Assembly: GCF_937881195.1 (NCBI RefSeq)
Contig: NZ_CALGFC010000005.1
Span: forward strand, 1 to 16,926
Source of the DNA: an uncultured Methanobrevibacter sp.
GTDB taxonomy: Archaea > Methanobacteriota > Methanobacteria > Methanobacteriales > Methanobacteriaceae
DNA: 16,926 nucleotides
Direction of reading: 5' to 3'
Shown: piece after piece, positions 1 through 8,597 of the stretch
Layout: the number at the start of each line of letters is the position of its first letter
How positions within the stretch are numbered: the first letter of the stretch is position 1
Notes under the pieces: model-generated
Databases searched by the model: none
Seen by the model: only the letters and a program-made list of their open reading frames with translations
What the model was told of the DNA's origin: nothing
Made by a program: the position numbers and the translations under genes

Positions 1-49
1 CTATGGGAATTTCATTTCGCTGCCAGCCCTTTTTATGATTATTGGGCAT
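1..49 (-). CDS. Alternative: 5' end of a leftward gene (partial)
   Basis: On the minus strand an ATG at 49-47 opens a frame that continues to the window edge. It gives 16 hydrophilic residues starting MPNNHKKGWQ. An in-frame TAA four codons upstream makes this ATG the only possible start nearby. No Shine-Dalgarno sequence precedes it, only an A-run, and several codons (ccc, ggc, cga) are rare in the neighbouring genes. It competes with the forward frame on the same DNA, and the window is too short to decide between them. Confidence 0.25.
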   Translation of the reverse strand, partial: MPNNHKKGWQRNEIPI

Positions 50-204
50 TTTTTTTGTTGCTTATTTTTTATTATTATGTTTTTATTATTTATTTATTAT
101 TCGGTTTAATTATAACCTATTCTTTTAAAAATACTCTTTTTGATTATATTCATAATAAAAATTCTTTTTTAAATTATAAATTAATCTATTCCTTATTATT
201 ATAA
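1..204 (+). CDS. Possible 3' end of a membrane protein gene (partial, uncertain)
   Basis: The first forward frame is open from the window edge for 67 codons to a TAA at 202-204. It encodes an aromatic-rich stretch, one strongly hydrophobic segment (about residues 16-42) that could be a membrane helix, and a polar tail. The stretch up to about position 49 is clearly less AT-rich than what follows, so some functional sequence probably reaches in from the left. T-rich DNA produces hydrophobic open frames by chance, so the membrane tail may be spurious. The alternatives are a leftward gene starting with the ATG at 49-47, or a transcript ending at the weak gccc/gggc hairpin (26-47) followed by T9 (49-57). 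No family is recognised. Confidence 0.28.
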   Translation, partial: LWEFHFAASPFYDYWAFFLLLIFYYYVFIIYLLFGLIITYSFKNTLFDYIHNKNSFLNYKLIYSLLL

Positions 205-554
205 ATTTATTATTTTTATAAATTTATTATTTTGAAAATTAGTAAGTTATTAATATTGAATTTTTTTTAAAAAGAGATTTATATCTATTTTTATATAAAT
301 ATAGATAAATGCTGGATTTTTAAAAATAAGTTATTTAAATAAAATATTTAAAATTTAATTTATTAAAATTTAATTTATTTAATCTATTCTTGTATATTTA
401 ATTTATAAATTTTAAATATTTTATTTAATTTCAAAATATTTTATTTAATTTCAAATATTTATTTAAATTTTAAATATTTAATTAAATTTTCAAATATTTA
501 CTTTTAATGGATGTTTTATAAAGGGTATTTTTTATTATATTACTAATTGATTTA
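205..554. other. AT-rich spacer without a gene
   Basis: Nothing here resembles a gene. The spacer holds a T8 run near 261-268, a 7-bp inverted repeat (282-288 with 301-307), and a tandem repeat array at 414-500 listed separately. It is the 3' flank of the radical SAM operon, which reads towards it from the right. No clear U-tract terminator for that operon is visible on the minus strand. Confidence 0.6.
414..500. repeat. Tandem array of a 19-20 bp AT-only unit
   Basis: Four consecutive imperfect units (414-432, 433-452, 453-471, 472-491) and a partial fifth (492-500) each begin AAATATTT and end in a run of T, often followed by C. The first two units are identical apart from one extra A. The array lies just beyond the stop codon of the leftward radical SAM operon. 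No function is evident; replication slippage in low-complexity DNA is enough to explain it. Confidence 0.7.
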
Positions 555-2093
555 TTATAAATTTTCATACCATCCTTTAGGAGTTTCTTCTTTAAATGTT
601 GGTTTTATATAACTTCGATAAATGGTTTGCATTATTACTTTAATCATTGAACTATGTTTAATTAAATATTTGGGTCTTGTGTAAAATTTTATATATGCTT
701 TAGCTAGTTTTCTTTCCACAATTTTTTTACTTAATCCTAATTTTTCATAGTTAATAACAGACTTTAATACAGTATAATCATCCCAATTTTCACTTTCTAG
801 TAATTTTTCTTTTTTTAATTTATTATATATTGGAGTTCCAGGAAATGGTGTTAGTATTGAATATTGACAATAGTCAGGATCAAGTTTTATTGAAAAATTT
901 ATAGTATCTTCCATCTCTCTTGTTGTTTCTCCAGGATATCCTAATATAAAAGACCCTACAATATTAATACCCAAATTTTTCGCTATCTCAAAACCTTTTT
1001 CTGCTTGTTGAAGTGTAATCCCTTTTTTCATTAAATTTAAAACTCTTTGTGATCCTGATTCGACACCACAATATAATGTACTCATACCTGAAGATTTAAG
1101 GGTTTCTAAAAGAGATTTTTGGATTGTATTAACTCTTGAGGATGCAACAAAATTAATATCTAAATTTCTTTTTTTAATTTCATTAGCTATATCTTCTGCT
1201 CTTTTTTTATTTAACATAAATATATCATCTAAAAAAGCTATATCTCTTACTTTATACTTATAAACTAATTCTTCAAGTTCGTCAACTACATTTTGAGAAC
1301 TTCTTGTTCTAAATTTTTTACCCATAATAAGTGATGAGGAACAGTAATCACAAGAAAAAGGACAACCTCTACTTGTTATTATTCCTCCTGATTGACTTGA
1401 AAGTTTGTATGATTTAAAGTCTACGAGATGTCTTGCAGGGAAAGATAATTCATCTAAATTTTTTATTAATGGCCTAGGTTCATTTAATCTTATTTTGTCG
1501 TTGTTGTCTTTTTTATTATTATAAATATTTTCTTTATACTTATCTTCTATTTCATTTTCCTCTGTTTTAAGTTCATTATCTATATCTTCAAAATTTAAGT
1601 TATTAATTCTTTTTTTATAAGCTATTCCTTTAATATCTCCTAAAAATGAATCATAGTCGTTATCTACATTTTTCAAATAAGTATCTATTAATTCTACAAT
1701 TGTTTCTTCCCCTTCTCCTATAACAACAACATCGAGACATAATTCATTTTTTAAAGTTTCTATTGGTCTGAAAGTTGTATGTGGTCCTCCTATAATTGTT
1801 AGAATGTTTGGGGATTTTTTTTTAATATTTCTAATATATTTTAGTGCCTGAGTTATAGTTGCAGTGGTTGCAGTAATAGCTACAATTTTTGGGGCTATTT
1901 TTGAAATATATTCATTTATTTTTTGAGTACCAATTTGATATAAATCGTCATCGAATATTTTCACTCCAATTGATGCTTTTTCAAGTGCTCCTGCAAGATA
2001 CATTAAATTTAGTGGAGGAACGCTGAGTCCTAACCCATTTTTCACAACGGTTTTATCCATAGGATTTATCAATAATACGTCTGTATTATTCAT
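555..2093 (-). CDS. B12-binding-domain radical SAM protein
   Basis: This 512-residue cytoplasmic enzyme combines a cobalamin-binding Rossmann domain (about 5-140) with a radical SAM barrel (about 235-425). The barrel carries the cluster motif CPFSCDYC (C244, C248, C251), the sequence GVESGS at 343-348, and TPFPGTPIY near 415-423, typical of the BchE/HpnJ-like class. The B12 domain has GGPH at 102-105, but the usual DxHxxG reads DLYQIG (50-55), so the axial histidine is absent, as in many enzymes of this class. Residues about 163-205 form an Asn/Lys/Glu-rich low-complexity linker. Family members carry out methyl transfers, ring formations or other radical rearrangements; the substrate here is unknown. 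It starts 25 bp after the SPASM gene stops, so the two are almost certainly co-transcribed. The class is secure; the function is not. Confidence 0.9.
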   Translation of the reverse strand: MNNTDVLLINPMDKTVVKNGLGLSVPPLNLMYLAGALEKASIGVKIFDDDLYQIGTQKINEYISKIAPKIVAITATTATITQALKYIRNIKKKSPNILTIIGGPHTTFRPIETLKNELCLDVVVIGEGEETIVELIDTYLKNVDNDYDSFLGDIKGIAYKKRINNLNFEDIDNELKTEENEIEDKYKENIYNNKKDNNDKIRLNEPRPLIKNLDELSFPARHLVDFKSYKLSSQSGGIITSRGCPFSCDYCSSSLIMGKKFRTRSSQNVVDELEELVYKYKVRDIAFLDDIFMLNKKRAEDIANEIKKRNLDINFVASSRVNTIQKSLLETLKSSGMSTLYCGVESGSQRVLNLMKKGITLQQAEKGFEIAKNLGINIVGSFILGYPGETTREMEDTINFSIKLDPDYCQYSILTPFPGTPIYNKLKKEKLLESENWDDYTVLKSVINYEKLGLSKKIVERKLAKAYIKFYTRPKYLIKHSSMIKVIMQTIYRSYIKPTFKEETPKGWYENL

Positions 2094-2118
2094 TTTTTAA
2101 CCTTTAATTTTAATTTTA

Positions 2119-3774
2119 CTAATATTTTAGTTCTAAAATTAGTTTTTCAGTATCTATTTCATGAATATTTAAATTTTCCTCTTTATTTATGGTGGCTTTT
2201 AAGATTTCCCATTCTTTTTGATTGTTTATACATCCTGGATCAGGAGCTAATACATCTTTAAAATAATTATATGCTCTTGCTCTACAACCTCCACAAATAT
2301 TTTGAGATTCACAATTTCCACAATTTCCTTTTAATAATTCTTTATTTCTTAATTGTTTTAAAAGATGATTTTCTTTCCACATTTCTTCAAAATTATCGTT
2401 TAGAATATTTCCTATTTTTACTTCTTCTTCATGTGGGAAAAAAACACAGGGGTATATATCTCCATTAGGTTCTATATTTATATAAAATCTTCCAGCACCA
2501 CAACCTCCTATAAATTCTGCAATTTGAGCTATCATTGGATTAGTGTATTCTGGATTATAAAAATGAGTGGGTACAACTTTTTTTTCATTATTTTGATTTT
2601 CATATAATTCTCTAATTTCAATATTTTCATCATAATTGTTTTCATTGCTACTTAAATTAAACTTATCATTTGAACTTTCAAATGTATTTTGTGAAATTCT
2701 GCTATTTCCCTCTGATGTTATTGCTTCAGCTACTGCTGCATATTGTGGTGCTGTTGATAATATTTGCATTTCGTCGGTATTTTCATTATATGCCTTTGCA
2801 AGTAATTTTTCTCTTTCTTTTGGTGATATGTCCATGTTTGATATCTCACTTCCATTTCCTGTTGGTATGAAATTATATAACATAAACCAATCTATTCCTA
2901 AATCTTTTAAAAAATCTATCATTTCAGGAATTTCTTTTATATTATGTTCAGTTACAGTAGTAGCCACTTCTACAAAAATTCCAAGATCAACAAAGTTTTT
3001 TATTGATTCTACTGCTCTTTCCCATGCACCATTAACTTTTCTAAAGCTATCGTGTGTTGTTGGATTTATTCCATCTAAACTAATTTGAACAAATCCTAAT
3101 CCTTCTTCTACAAATTTTTTAGCTTTATATCTGTCTCTTAATGTATAGCCATTAGTAGCTATAGCTGGAAACATTCCATTATCACTTACTGTATGTATAA
3201 ATTCTATTATATTTGGATGTATTGATGGTTCTCCTCCAGAAAAAGCTATTGATGTGACTCCTGATTTTGACATATTGTTTATGCCATTAATTATCTGATC
3301 TTTTGAAAGTTCTCCTTTAGTTTTTGTTGAAGCACTTTCATAACAATGAATACACTTCATGTTACATTTTTTTGTAATATTCCAAACAACTTGGAATGGA
3401 GCACCAGGAACAAAAGGTTTATTTACTTTAAAAATAGTTATTCCTTTTATTACACTAGCTAATCCTTTAACCCAATAATCATCTTCCATTTTATCCTTAA
3501 ATTCATCGGATGATACTCCAAAACTTGTAGTCCCTTTTTCAATTATATATCCAACAATTCTTGAAAGTATTTTACAACTATTGCATACATTATCTGTTTT
3601 CCCAAGGTAATAATTTAGAGAACTTTCAAGCTTTGTAGCATTGTCTTTTTCACAATAACCTAATGTTCTTTGGAGTAAACGGTTTGATATTGGGTTTTCA
3701 GCTACTTTTTTAAATAATTTAATCATTTTCTCCATTTCTAAATCATCTTCATAATTATGTGCATCTGATTTCAT
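2119..3774 (-). CDS. Radical SAM/SPASM domain protein
   Basis: This 551-residue enzyme has three parts. An N-terminal helical region has extra cysteines (C41, C64, C67). The radical SAM barrel has CNMKCIHC (C137, C141, C144), SGGEPS at 179-184 and SLDG at 232-235. The C-terminal SPASM domain has a full cysteine set (C425, C443, C485, C488, C494, C497, C515) able to bind auxiliary iron-sulfur clusters. SPASM enzymes modify peptides and proteins, or build cofactors (PqqE, anaerobic sulfatase maturase, the heme-related Ahb proteins). Residues about 355-405 are an Asn/Ser/Glu-rich insertion between the two domains. The start is supported by an AGGGGA ribosome site 4-5 bases before the ATG. It is the first gene of a two-gene operon with the B12-type enzyme. 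I cannot assign a substrate and see no precursor peptide beside it. Confidence 0.9.
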   Translation of the reverse strand: MKSDAHNYEDDLEMEKMIKLFKKVAENPISNRLLQRTLGYCEKDNATKLESSLNYYLGKTDNVCNSCKILSRIVGYIIEKGTTSFGVSSDEFKDKMEDDYWVKGLASVIKGITIFKVNKPFVPGAPFQVVWNITKKCNMKCIHCYESASTKTKGELSKDQIINGINNMSKSGVTSIAFSGGEPSIHPNIIEFIHTVSDNGMFPAIATNGYTLRDRYKAKKFVEEGLGFVQISLDGINPTTHDSFRKVNGAWERAVESIKNFVDLGIFVEVATTVTEHNIKEIPEMIDFLKDLGIDWFMLYNFIPTGNGSEISNMDISPKEREKLLAKAYNENTDEMQILSTAPQYAAVAEAITSEGNSRISQNTFESSNDKFNLSSNENNYDENIEIRELYENQNNEKKVVPTHFYNPEYTNPMIAQIAEFIGGCGAGRFYINIEPNGDIYPCVFFPHEEEVKIGNILNDNFEEMWKENHLLKQLRNKELLKGNCGNCESQNICGGCRARAYNYFKDVLAPDPGCINNQKEWEILKATINKEENLNIHEIDTEKLILELKY

Positions 3775-3796
3775 ATAATCCCCTTTTATTTTAATA

Positions 3797-3827
3797 TTTT
3801 TTTAATTTTGCAAATAAAAATTATAAA
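3797..3827 (-). promoter_or_regulatory. Probable promoter of the radical SAM operon
   Basis: On the minus strand a TATA-like TTTATAAT (3827-3820) follows an A-rich BRE-like stretch. Archaeal spacing would put the transcript start near 3797, giving a leader of about 23 nt that still contains the AGGGGA ribosome site. The surrounding sequence is so AT-rich that the assignment rests mainly on spacing. Confidence 0.35.
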
Positions 3828-3872
3828 AATAATTTTAATTAAACTGAAATCTAAAGAAAAATTGAAAATGAG

Positions 3873-4122
3873 TAGATGTATTAGATAAATTATAATAATA
3901 TTATGGTAAAAATAGATTGATGATAAGTTTACATTATAATAGCGTTTCCATAATATTTTCTAAATAAATATGCATGGCTAAGTATATTATAATTATTGTT
4001 TAAAAACTTCAAATAATGGGTTCAAATTAGCAATAAATGAATAGTAAAAATAAAAATGTTAATTTAGATGACTAGGAAGCTTTTTAAACTATAATATTAT
4101 TATAATTTACTATTTACATCTA
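3873..4122. mobile_element. MITE-like element with 35-bp terminal inverted repeats
   Basis: The segment 3873-3907 recurs in inverted orientation at 4088-4122. Both begin TAGATGTA on their own strand and share TAAATTATAATAATATTAT, with only a few mismatches and a one-base shift. Weaker inverted similarity continues outward to about 3857 and 4141, around AATTG. The interior of about 180 bp has no open frame. This architecture is what a small non-autonomous transposable element looks like. No convincing target-site duplication is visible at either boundary, so it may be an old insertion, or a long hairpin with a regulatory or RNA role. Confidence 0.45.
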
Positions 4123-4727
4123 GTCGATCTTGCAATTGTTTTTAGTACATTATTATTCCTCTAATATATATCCAATACTTTTTTTATAATATTTGTTTAT
4201 ATTAGTTATGTACAGATATTTGTTATCCTATTTATTTATAATTTACTATTATATGATAATTAATTAAGAGTAATGATAATTACTATTCTGTATATAATAT
4301 ATATTTTCTTTTATATTTAATTTATAAAATATAAATTTAATTTATAATTTTAAAATATAAATTTAATTGATGATTTTTTATTTTTAAAAAATACTAAAAA
4401 ATAAAAAACTTTTTGATAATTTTTATTTTTTTGATTATAATTATATTATCTATTTTTTGTTTATTAAGAAAATATATAAAAATGATTAATAATATAACAA
4501 TAGTTAATTTCATATAATAGTGTATTTACTGATTCATATAATATTTTTAAATTAATAATATATCTCATAAAATTTAAAATATAAATATTATATATTTTAA
4601 AAAACATTAAATTTTGAAATATTAAAATAAATAATAAGTTATTAAAATAAATTTTGAATTATCAAATACATTTTAAATTCAAATTAATAAAATTTTAATG
4701 AAGTAATAATAACTTTGGAGTAATCTC

Positions 4728-5062
4728 ATGTCATATAAAGTAGCTATAGCAAGTAATGATGGTGTAAATGTTAATGAACATTTTGGAAGAGCAGAAAAGT
4801 TTTTAATTTATGAAATCCATGAAGATGAAACTTATGAATTATTAGAAACTCGAAAAGCTAATGCTTCATGTGTTGGAGATGGAAATAACGGTAATCAACG
4901 AAATAAAGTCATAAAATTAATTTCTGATGTTCAAGTGGTTCTTGTTGCTAATGTAGGCCCTGGTGCAATCGATGACTTGATAATAATGATATAAAACCTT
5001 ATGCAACTTCTTTTACAATTGAAAATGCTTTGAATGAGCTTATTAAGATTGATAATGGTTAA
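4728..5062 (+). pseudogene. NifX/NifB-like dinitrogenase cofactor-family protein, frameshifted
   Basis: The first frame (4728-4994, 88 codons) has the ferredoxin-like fold of the NifX/NafY/NifB C-terminal family (PF02579): an N-terminal VAIASNDG, then NEHFGRAEKF with the conserved HFGxA pattern, and later NVGPGAIDDL. It stops early at 4992-4994. The missing C-terminus is intact in the frame starting at 4982, reading NNDIKPYATSFTIENAL and ending with TAA at 5060-5062. Restoring one base near 4980-4982 gives a normal protein of about 111 residues. Such small proteins carry or deliver iron-sulfur or molybdenum cofactor precursors; outside nitrogen fixers the role is usually unknown. The ribosome site GGAG (4717-4720) is well spaced. 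The cause may be true decay or a base-call error. Confidence 0.8.
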
Positions 5063-5363
5063 AAACTCCATAATATAAATTAAAATCTGTATTTTATAAT
5101 AAATATATTTTTATTTATTATAATCTATTTTTTTACATTCTATTTTTAAATAATTTTTAAATAATTTTTTAATATTCGCATATATTTAATAATCTAGATT
5201 AAGGAGATAATATTAAACATATAATGTTGAAAATGTTTAAAATTTAATTATTAATCAAACTATAAATTATTAGTAATTATTATATATAAATAAAATCTTA
5301 AATTATAATAACTATAATTATAATAATAATAACAATTTTAATAACAATTTTTAGTGATTTTAT
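5063..5363. other. Spacer before the adhesin gene
   Basis: After the terminator hairpin the spacer is AT-rich. A good ribosome-site-like AAGGAG at about 5200-5205 is followed only by very short frames (the ATG at 5224 gives seven codons), so it serves no recognisable gene and may be a remnant. Just before the adhesin start the 13-base motif AATAACAATTTTT is nearly repeated in tandem. No clear TATA element stands out. Confidence 0.5.
5094..5134 (+). terminator. Hairpin plus T7 terminator after the NifX-like gene
   Basis: A perfect 12-bp stem (5094-5105 with 5112-5123) closes a 6-nt loop. It is followed 4 bases later by T7 at 5128-5134. It begins 31 bp after the restored stop codon of the NifX-like gene, which supports that gene having been functional to 5062. 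Confidence 0.65.
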
Positions 5364-8300
5364 ATGAAATTCAGATATTTAATGTTAACCTTCTTGTTTT
5401 TTTCTTTTATATTCTTATTTATTAACTCAGGATTTGCAACACAGTACAATGTAAATAATCAAAGTTCTTCGGATGATTTAAATAATATTATAAGCTCAAT
5501 GCAAGATAATGATGTTTTATTTTTTGGAGATGGAATATATCAAAACAAGTCCATATATATAAGCAAAAATAATATAAAATTAGATGCAAACCCAGGTAAA
5601 GTATTATTAATAGGTTCAGATTATGATAAATCTTATTCTGATAATACAGAATCTATTGGCATTAAAATTAATGCAAATAATATTACTATAAGAAATATTA
5701 ATATTTCTAATTATTATAATGGTTTATTCATTAATGGATCGTATAATAATATATATAATTCAACTTTTGCTGATTGTGAAGATGGAATATATATTTATAA
5801 TCCTTACTATGATTCTTATATTTATAGTAATTATAATAATATTGATAATGTTAAGTGTGTTAACAATAAAAATAATGGAATTTTATCATTTGGAAATTTT
5901 AATCAGTTTTCAAACTTGACACTTAAAAATAATTATGATGGTTTATGGATTATTGGTAAGAATAATACTTTAAATAATATTTTTGCAGATAATAATACAA
6001 ACACAGGAATTACGCTTGATAATTCTCTTAATTATAATATTTTATTAACTGGTTATAATAAAATTTACAATATTTCTTCTACTAACAATTCTTATGGATT
6101 AAATGTTGATGGCGGAGGATATAATAACATTTCAAACTCTTATTTTATTAATAATGATTTAGCTTTACATTTTACATTTTCAAAATATAATAATATCTAC
6201 AATGTCAAATCTTTTAATAATTATGAGGGAATAAGTTTCGATTATTTAGATGATCCTGATACTGAAAGTTGTAATCATAATAATGTTTATAATTCCATAT
6301 CTAACAATAATTCTGGAGATGGAATATTTATTAGTGGAGATTATAATAGTGTTTATAATTCTACTGCTAATAATAATTATTTCGGAATCTTTTTATATGG
6401 AATATATAATAGTGTTTATAATTCTACAGCTAATAATAATGGCATGTATGGTATTCATCTTTATAATGGTGAGAAGGTAGGTATTAATAATGTTTATGGT
6501 TCATTAGCTAATAATAATACTTATTTTGGGATTTCTATTGACGGAGGAAATGCTTCTGTTTTTAATTCTACTGCTAATGATAATGGAGGCTCTGGATTTT
6601 ATTTACATGGAAACAATATTAATCTTAATGATTCAATAGCTATTAACAATTCTTATGGAAATAAATTAGATTGCTGGGGGCCTTATGCTGGAGTATGCAT
6701 AGATGGAGATTATAATATAATCTCTAATTTATTAATTTCAAATAATACTGCAGGTATTCAAATTGGAGGATCAAATAATACCATAATTGGAAATAGGATT
6801 TTTTTATAATAATGTTTCATTTAGATTTGAATCAATGGAGATGAGTGTTTATAATAATAAAATTAATTTTAATTATATTTCTAACAATACTAATAATTTT
6901 TTCATTTTTGAAGAACTTTCAGTAAATAATATATCTGCTAATTTTAATTATTGGGATGGATTAGAGCCTTTAAATACTTATTCAAATTCAATTAATACTT
7001 TTTATTATATAAAAAATATGACTGCTTCAATTAGTTTTAACAAATTTATTATGGGTAATTTTACTAATTTTATTGGGGATAATATTACAATAAATTATTT
7101 TTTTATTCTGAATACTCCTTTTAATATGAATTTACCTGAAGGTATAGCTAAAATAGTCTATAATAATGAGGCTCATTTCTTAAATGGCAATTTGACAGAT
7201 AAGATCAATATTACTTTACTTGATAAAGAAAATATTTTCTCATTTTTCTTTTGTGGAGTTAATTTTAATGATTTAATTTTTACTGCTTTATATGAAAGCT
7301 TTTTAAACATAAAACCAATTAAAATTGCTAATTATGGAGATATTATTAATATAAATGGTACTTTAACTAATAGTTTAGGGGTAATTAATGGTAAAATTTA
7401 TATTAAAATTAATGAGTCAAATACTATTGAAGTTGATGTTATTGAAGGCTTTTGGGAATATTCTTTTAATAGTAATATACTTAATATAGGAGATAATATT
7501 AATGTAAGTGTTAATTTTATGGGAGATAATGATAATAGTCCTATTATATCTACTTCCTTATTCAATATATCTTTTTCAAATACAAATACTAGTATAATTG
7601 TCCCATCAAAAGTTCTAATTAATGAAACTGTTCTTATTACTGGGAAATTAAAAAATTATATTGGAATTAATATGTTGAATGTTACTATCAATGGTTTTAA
7701 ATATCATGTTTTTGTTGATAATAATACAGGTATTTGGAGTTTAAATTATATTCCAACTAAAACAGGAAATATTTTAGTTGTTGTTAGTTTAACTAATAAT
7801 ACTTTTTTTAAAGACTTTATAAATACTACTATTTTGAATGTTTTTAAATTTAAAACCCAAATAACTCTTTCCCTATATAAATTATCATCTAATGGGGAAA
7901 TCACTATCAAAGCAACTCTTAAAGATTTATATGGTAATGTGTTAACTGGCAAAAGGATTTATTTTTATTATTCTTCTAAAAAGATTGGTTTTGCTAAAAC
8001 TAACAATAATGGGATAGCTACTTTTCTTTATAAAAATTCCCAGTATGGACTTAAATCATTTAAAGTTAATTTTAATGGAGATTTAATTTATAATATTTCT
8101 AGTAATGTTAAAGATATGAAAATTCAAGCTATTATTTTAAAAAATCATCTTAAGAAAAAAGGTAATTATTTGATTATTACCACTGGTTTGATTAATAAAT
8201 ATTCCAAATCATTGTCATTTAAAATTTATTATAAATTACCTAATGGTTTTATTATTAAGAATGCAAAATTAGCTAAAATTTCTAAAAGGGTTACTTCCAA

Positions 8301-8502
8301 TGTTAAGTTAACATATAATAATAAAAAAAGAATTATATCTATTAGTTTTACTAGTTTTAAGAGATTTAGAACTATTTCCAATTCTAAGATTTATATTAAG
8401 ATTAAAACTAAAAAGAAGGGTTATTATAAGATATTAAATTTGATTAAACCTAAAAATCTTGTTTTAATTAATAATTCTAACTTTGAAAAAATTAAAGTAT
8501 AG
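5364..8502 (+). pseudogene. Adhesin-like secreted protein, beta-helix plus Ig-like domains, split by a frameshift
   Basis: The gene occupies two overlapping frames. The first (5364-6809) has a signal peptide (residues 1-25, cleavage after GFA) and Asn/Tyr/Ser-rich parallel beta-helix rungs of about 21 residues (NosD/right-handed beta-helix type). It ends ...IIGNRIFL. Dropping one T from the T7 run at 6799-6805 joins it to the second frame, reading IFYNNVSFRF and continuing to TAG at 8502 for about 1045 residues. The second part holds more beta-helix, then repeated Ig-like modules (about 7310-8120; one reads TKTGNI..., another GNVLTGKRI). Its Lys-rich C-terminus resembles DUF11 domains and has no anchor helix. 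GTGAT at 5354-5358 is the ribosome site. The family, adhesin-like proteins, mediates surface attachment in gut methanogens. The second frame has only a TTG (6787) or an ATG at 6835 as starts, without a ribosome site, so two genes are unlikely. Confidence 0.85.
6342..6440 (+). repeat. In-frame 63-bp duplication inside the beta-helix
   Basis: The 36-base segment 6342-6377 recurs at 6405-6440 with one mismatch (ACTGC versus ACAGC). The period is 63 bp, exactly 21 codons, and both copies encode the rung motif YNSVYNSTANNN. One beta-helix coil was therefore copied recently enough to retain nucleotide identity. Confidence 0.85.
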
Positions 8503-8536
8503 ATTCTAATTTAAAATCTTTCTTCTATTTACTATA

Positions 8537-8553
8537 TTTTTTAATATTTTTTT
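8537..8553 (+). terminator. Oligo-T terminator after the adhesin gene
   Basis: T6 (8537-8542) and T7 (8547-8553) lie 35-50 bp after the adhesin stop codon and before the DUF1697 start. Archaeal RNA polymerase terminates at such T-tracts without a required hairpin. Confidence 0.45.
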
Positions 8554-8597
8554 AATAGTCAGTTATATATTTCAATAATTATTTACAAATTATTATT

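Larger units (their letters stand above)
3775..4727. other. Divergent intergenic region, 953 bp
   Basis: This lies between the leftward radical SAM operon and the rightward NifX-like gene. It holds the probable operon promoter, the inverted-repeat element at 3873-4122, an 18-bp direct repeat (4325-4342 and 4351-4368), and a 12-bp perfect inverted repeat made of T/A runs (4374-4385 with 4397-4408). From about 4410 to 4700 it is low-complexity AT sequence. No open frame with a plausible start and ribosome site was found in it. Confidence 0.6.

Noticed and set aside
2271..3088. Open forward frames opposite the SPASM gene
   Set aside because: They lie antisense to a strongly conserved radical SAM protein, have no ribosome sites, and translate to low-complexity hydrophobic sequence.
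4728..5062. Nitrogen-fixation cluster membership of the NifX-like gene
   Set aside because: No other nif gene is nearby, and this family is common outside nitrogen fixation.
5200..5250. Small gene behind AAGGAG near 5200
   Set aside because: The first ATG is about 18 bases away and encodes seven codons.
6787..8502. A separate gene for the second half of the adhesin
   Set aside because: Its start would be a TTG or a late ATG with no ribosome site, and it continues the first frame exactly if one T is removed.
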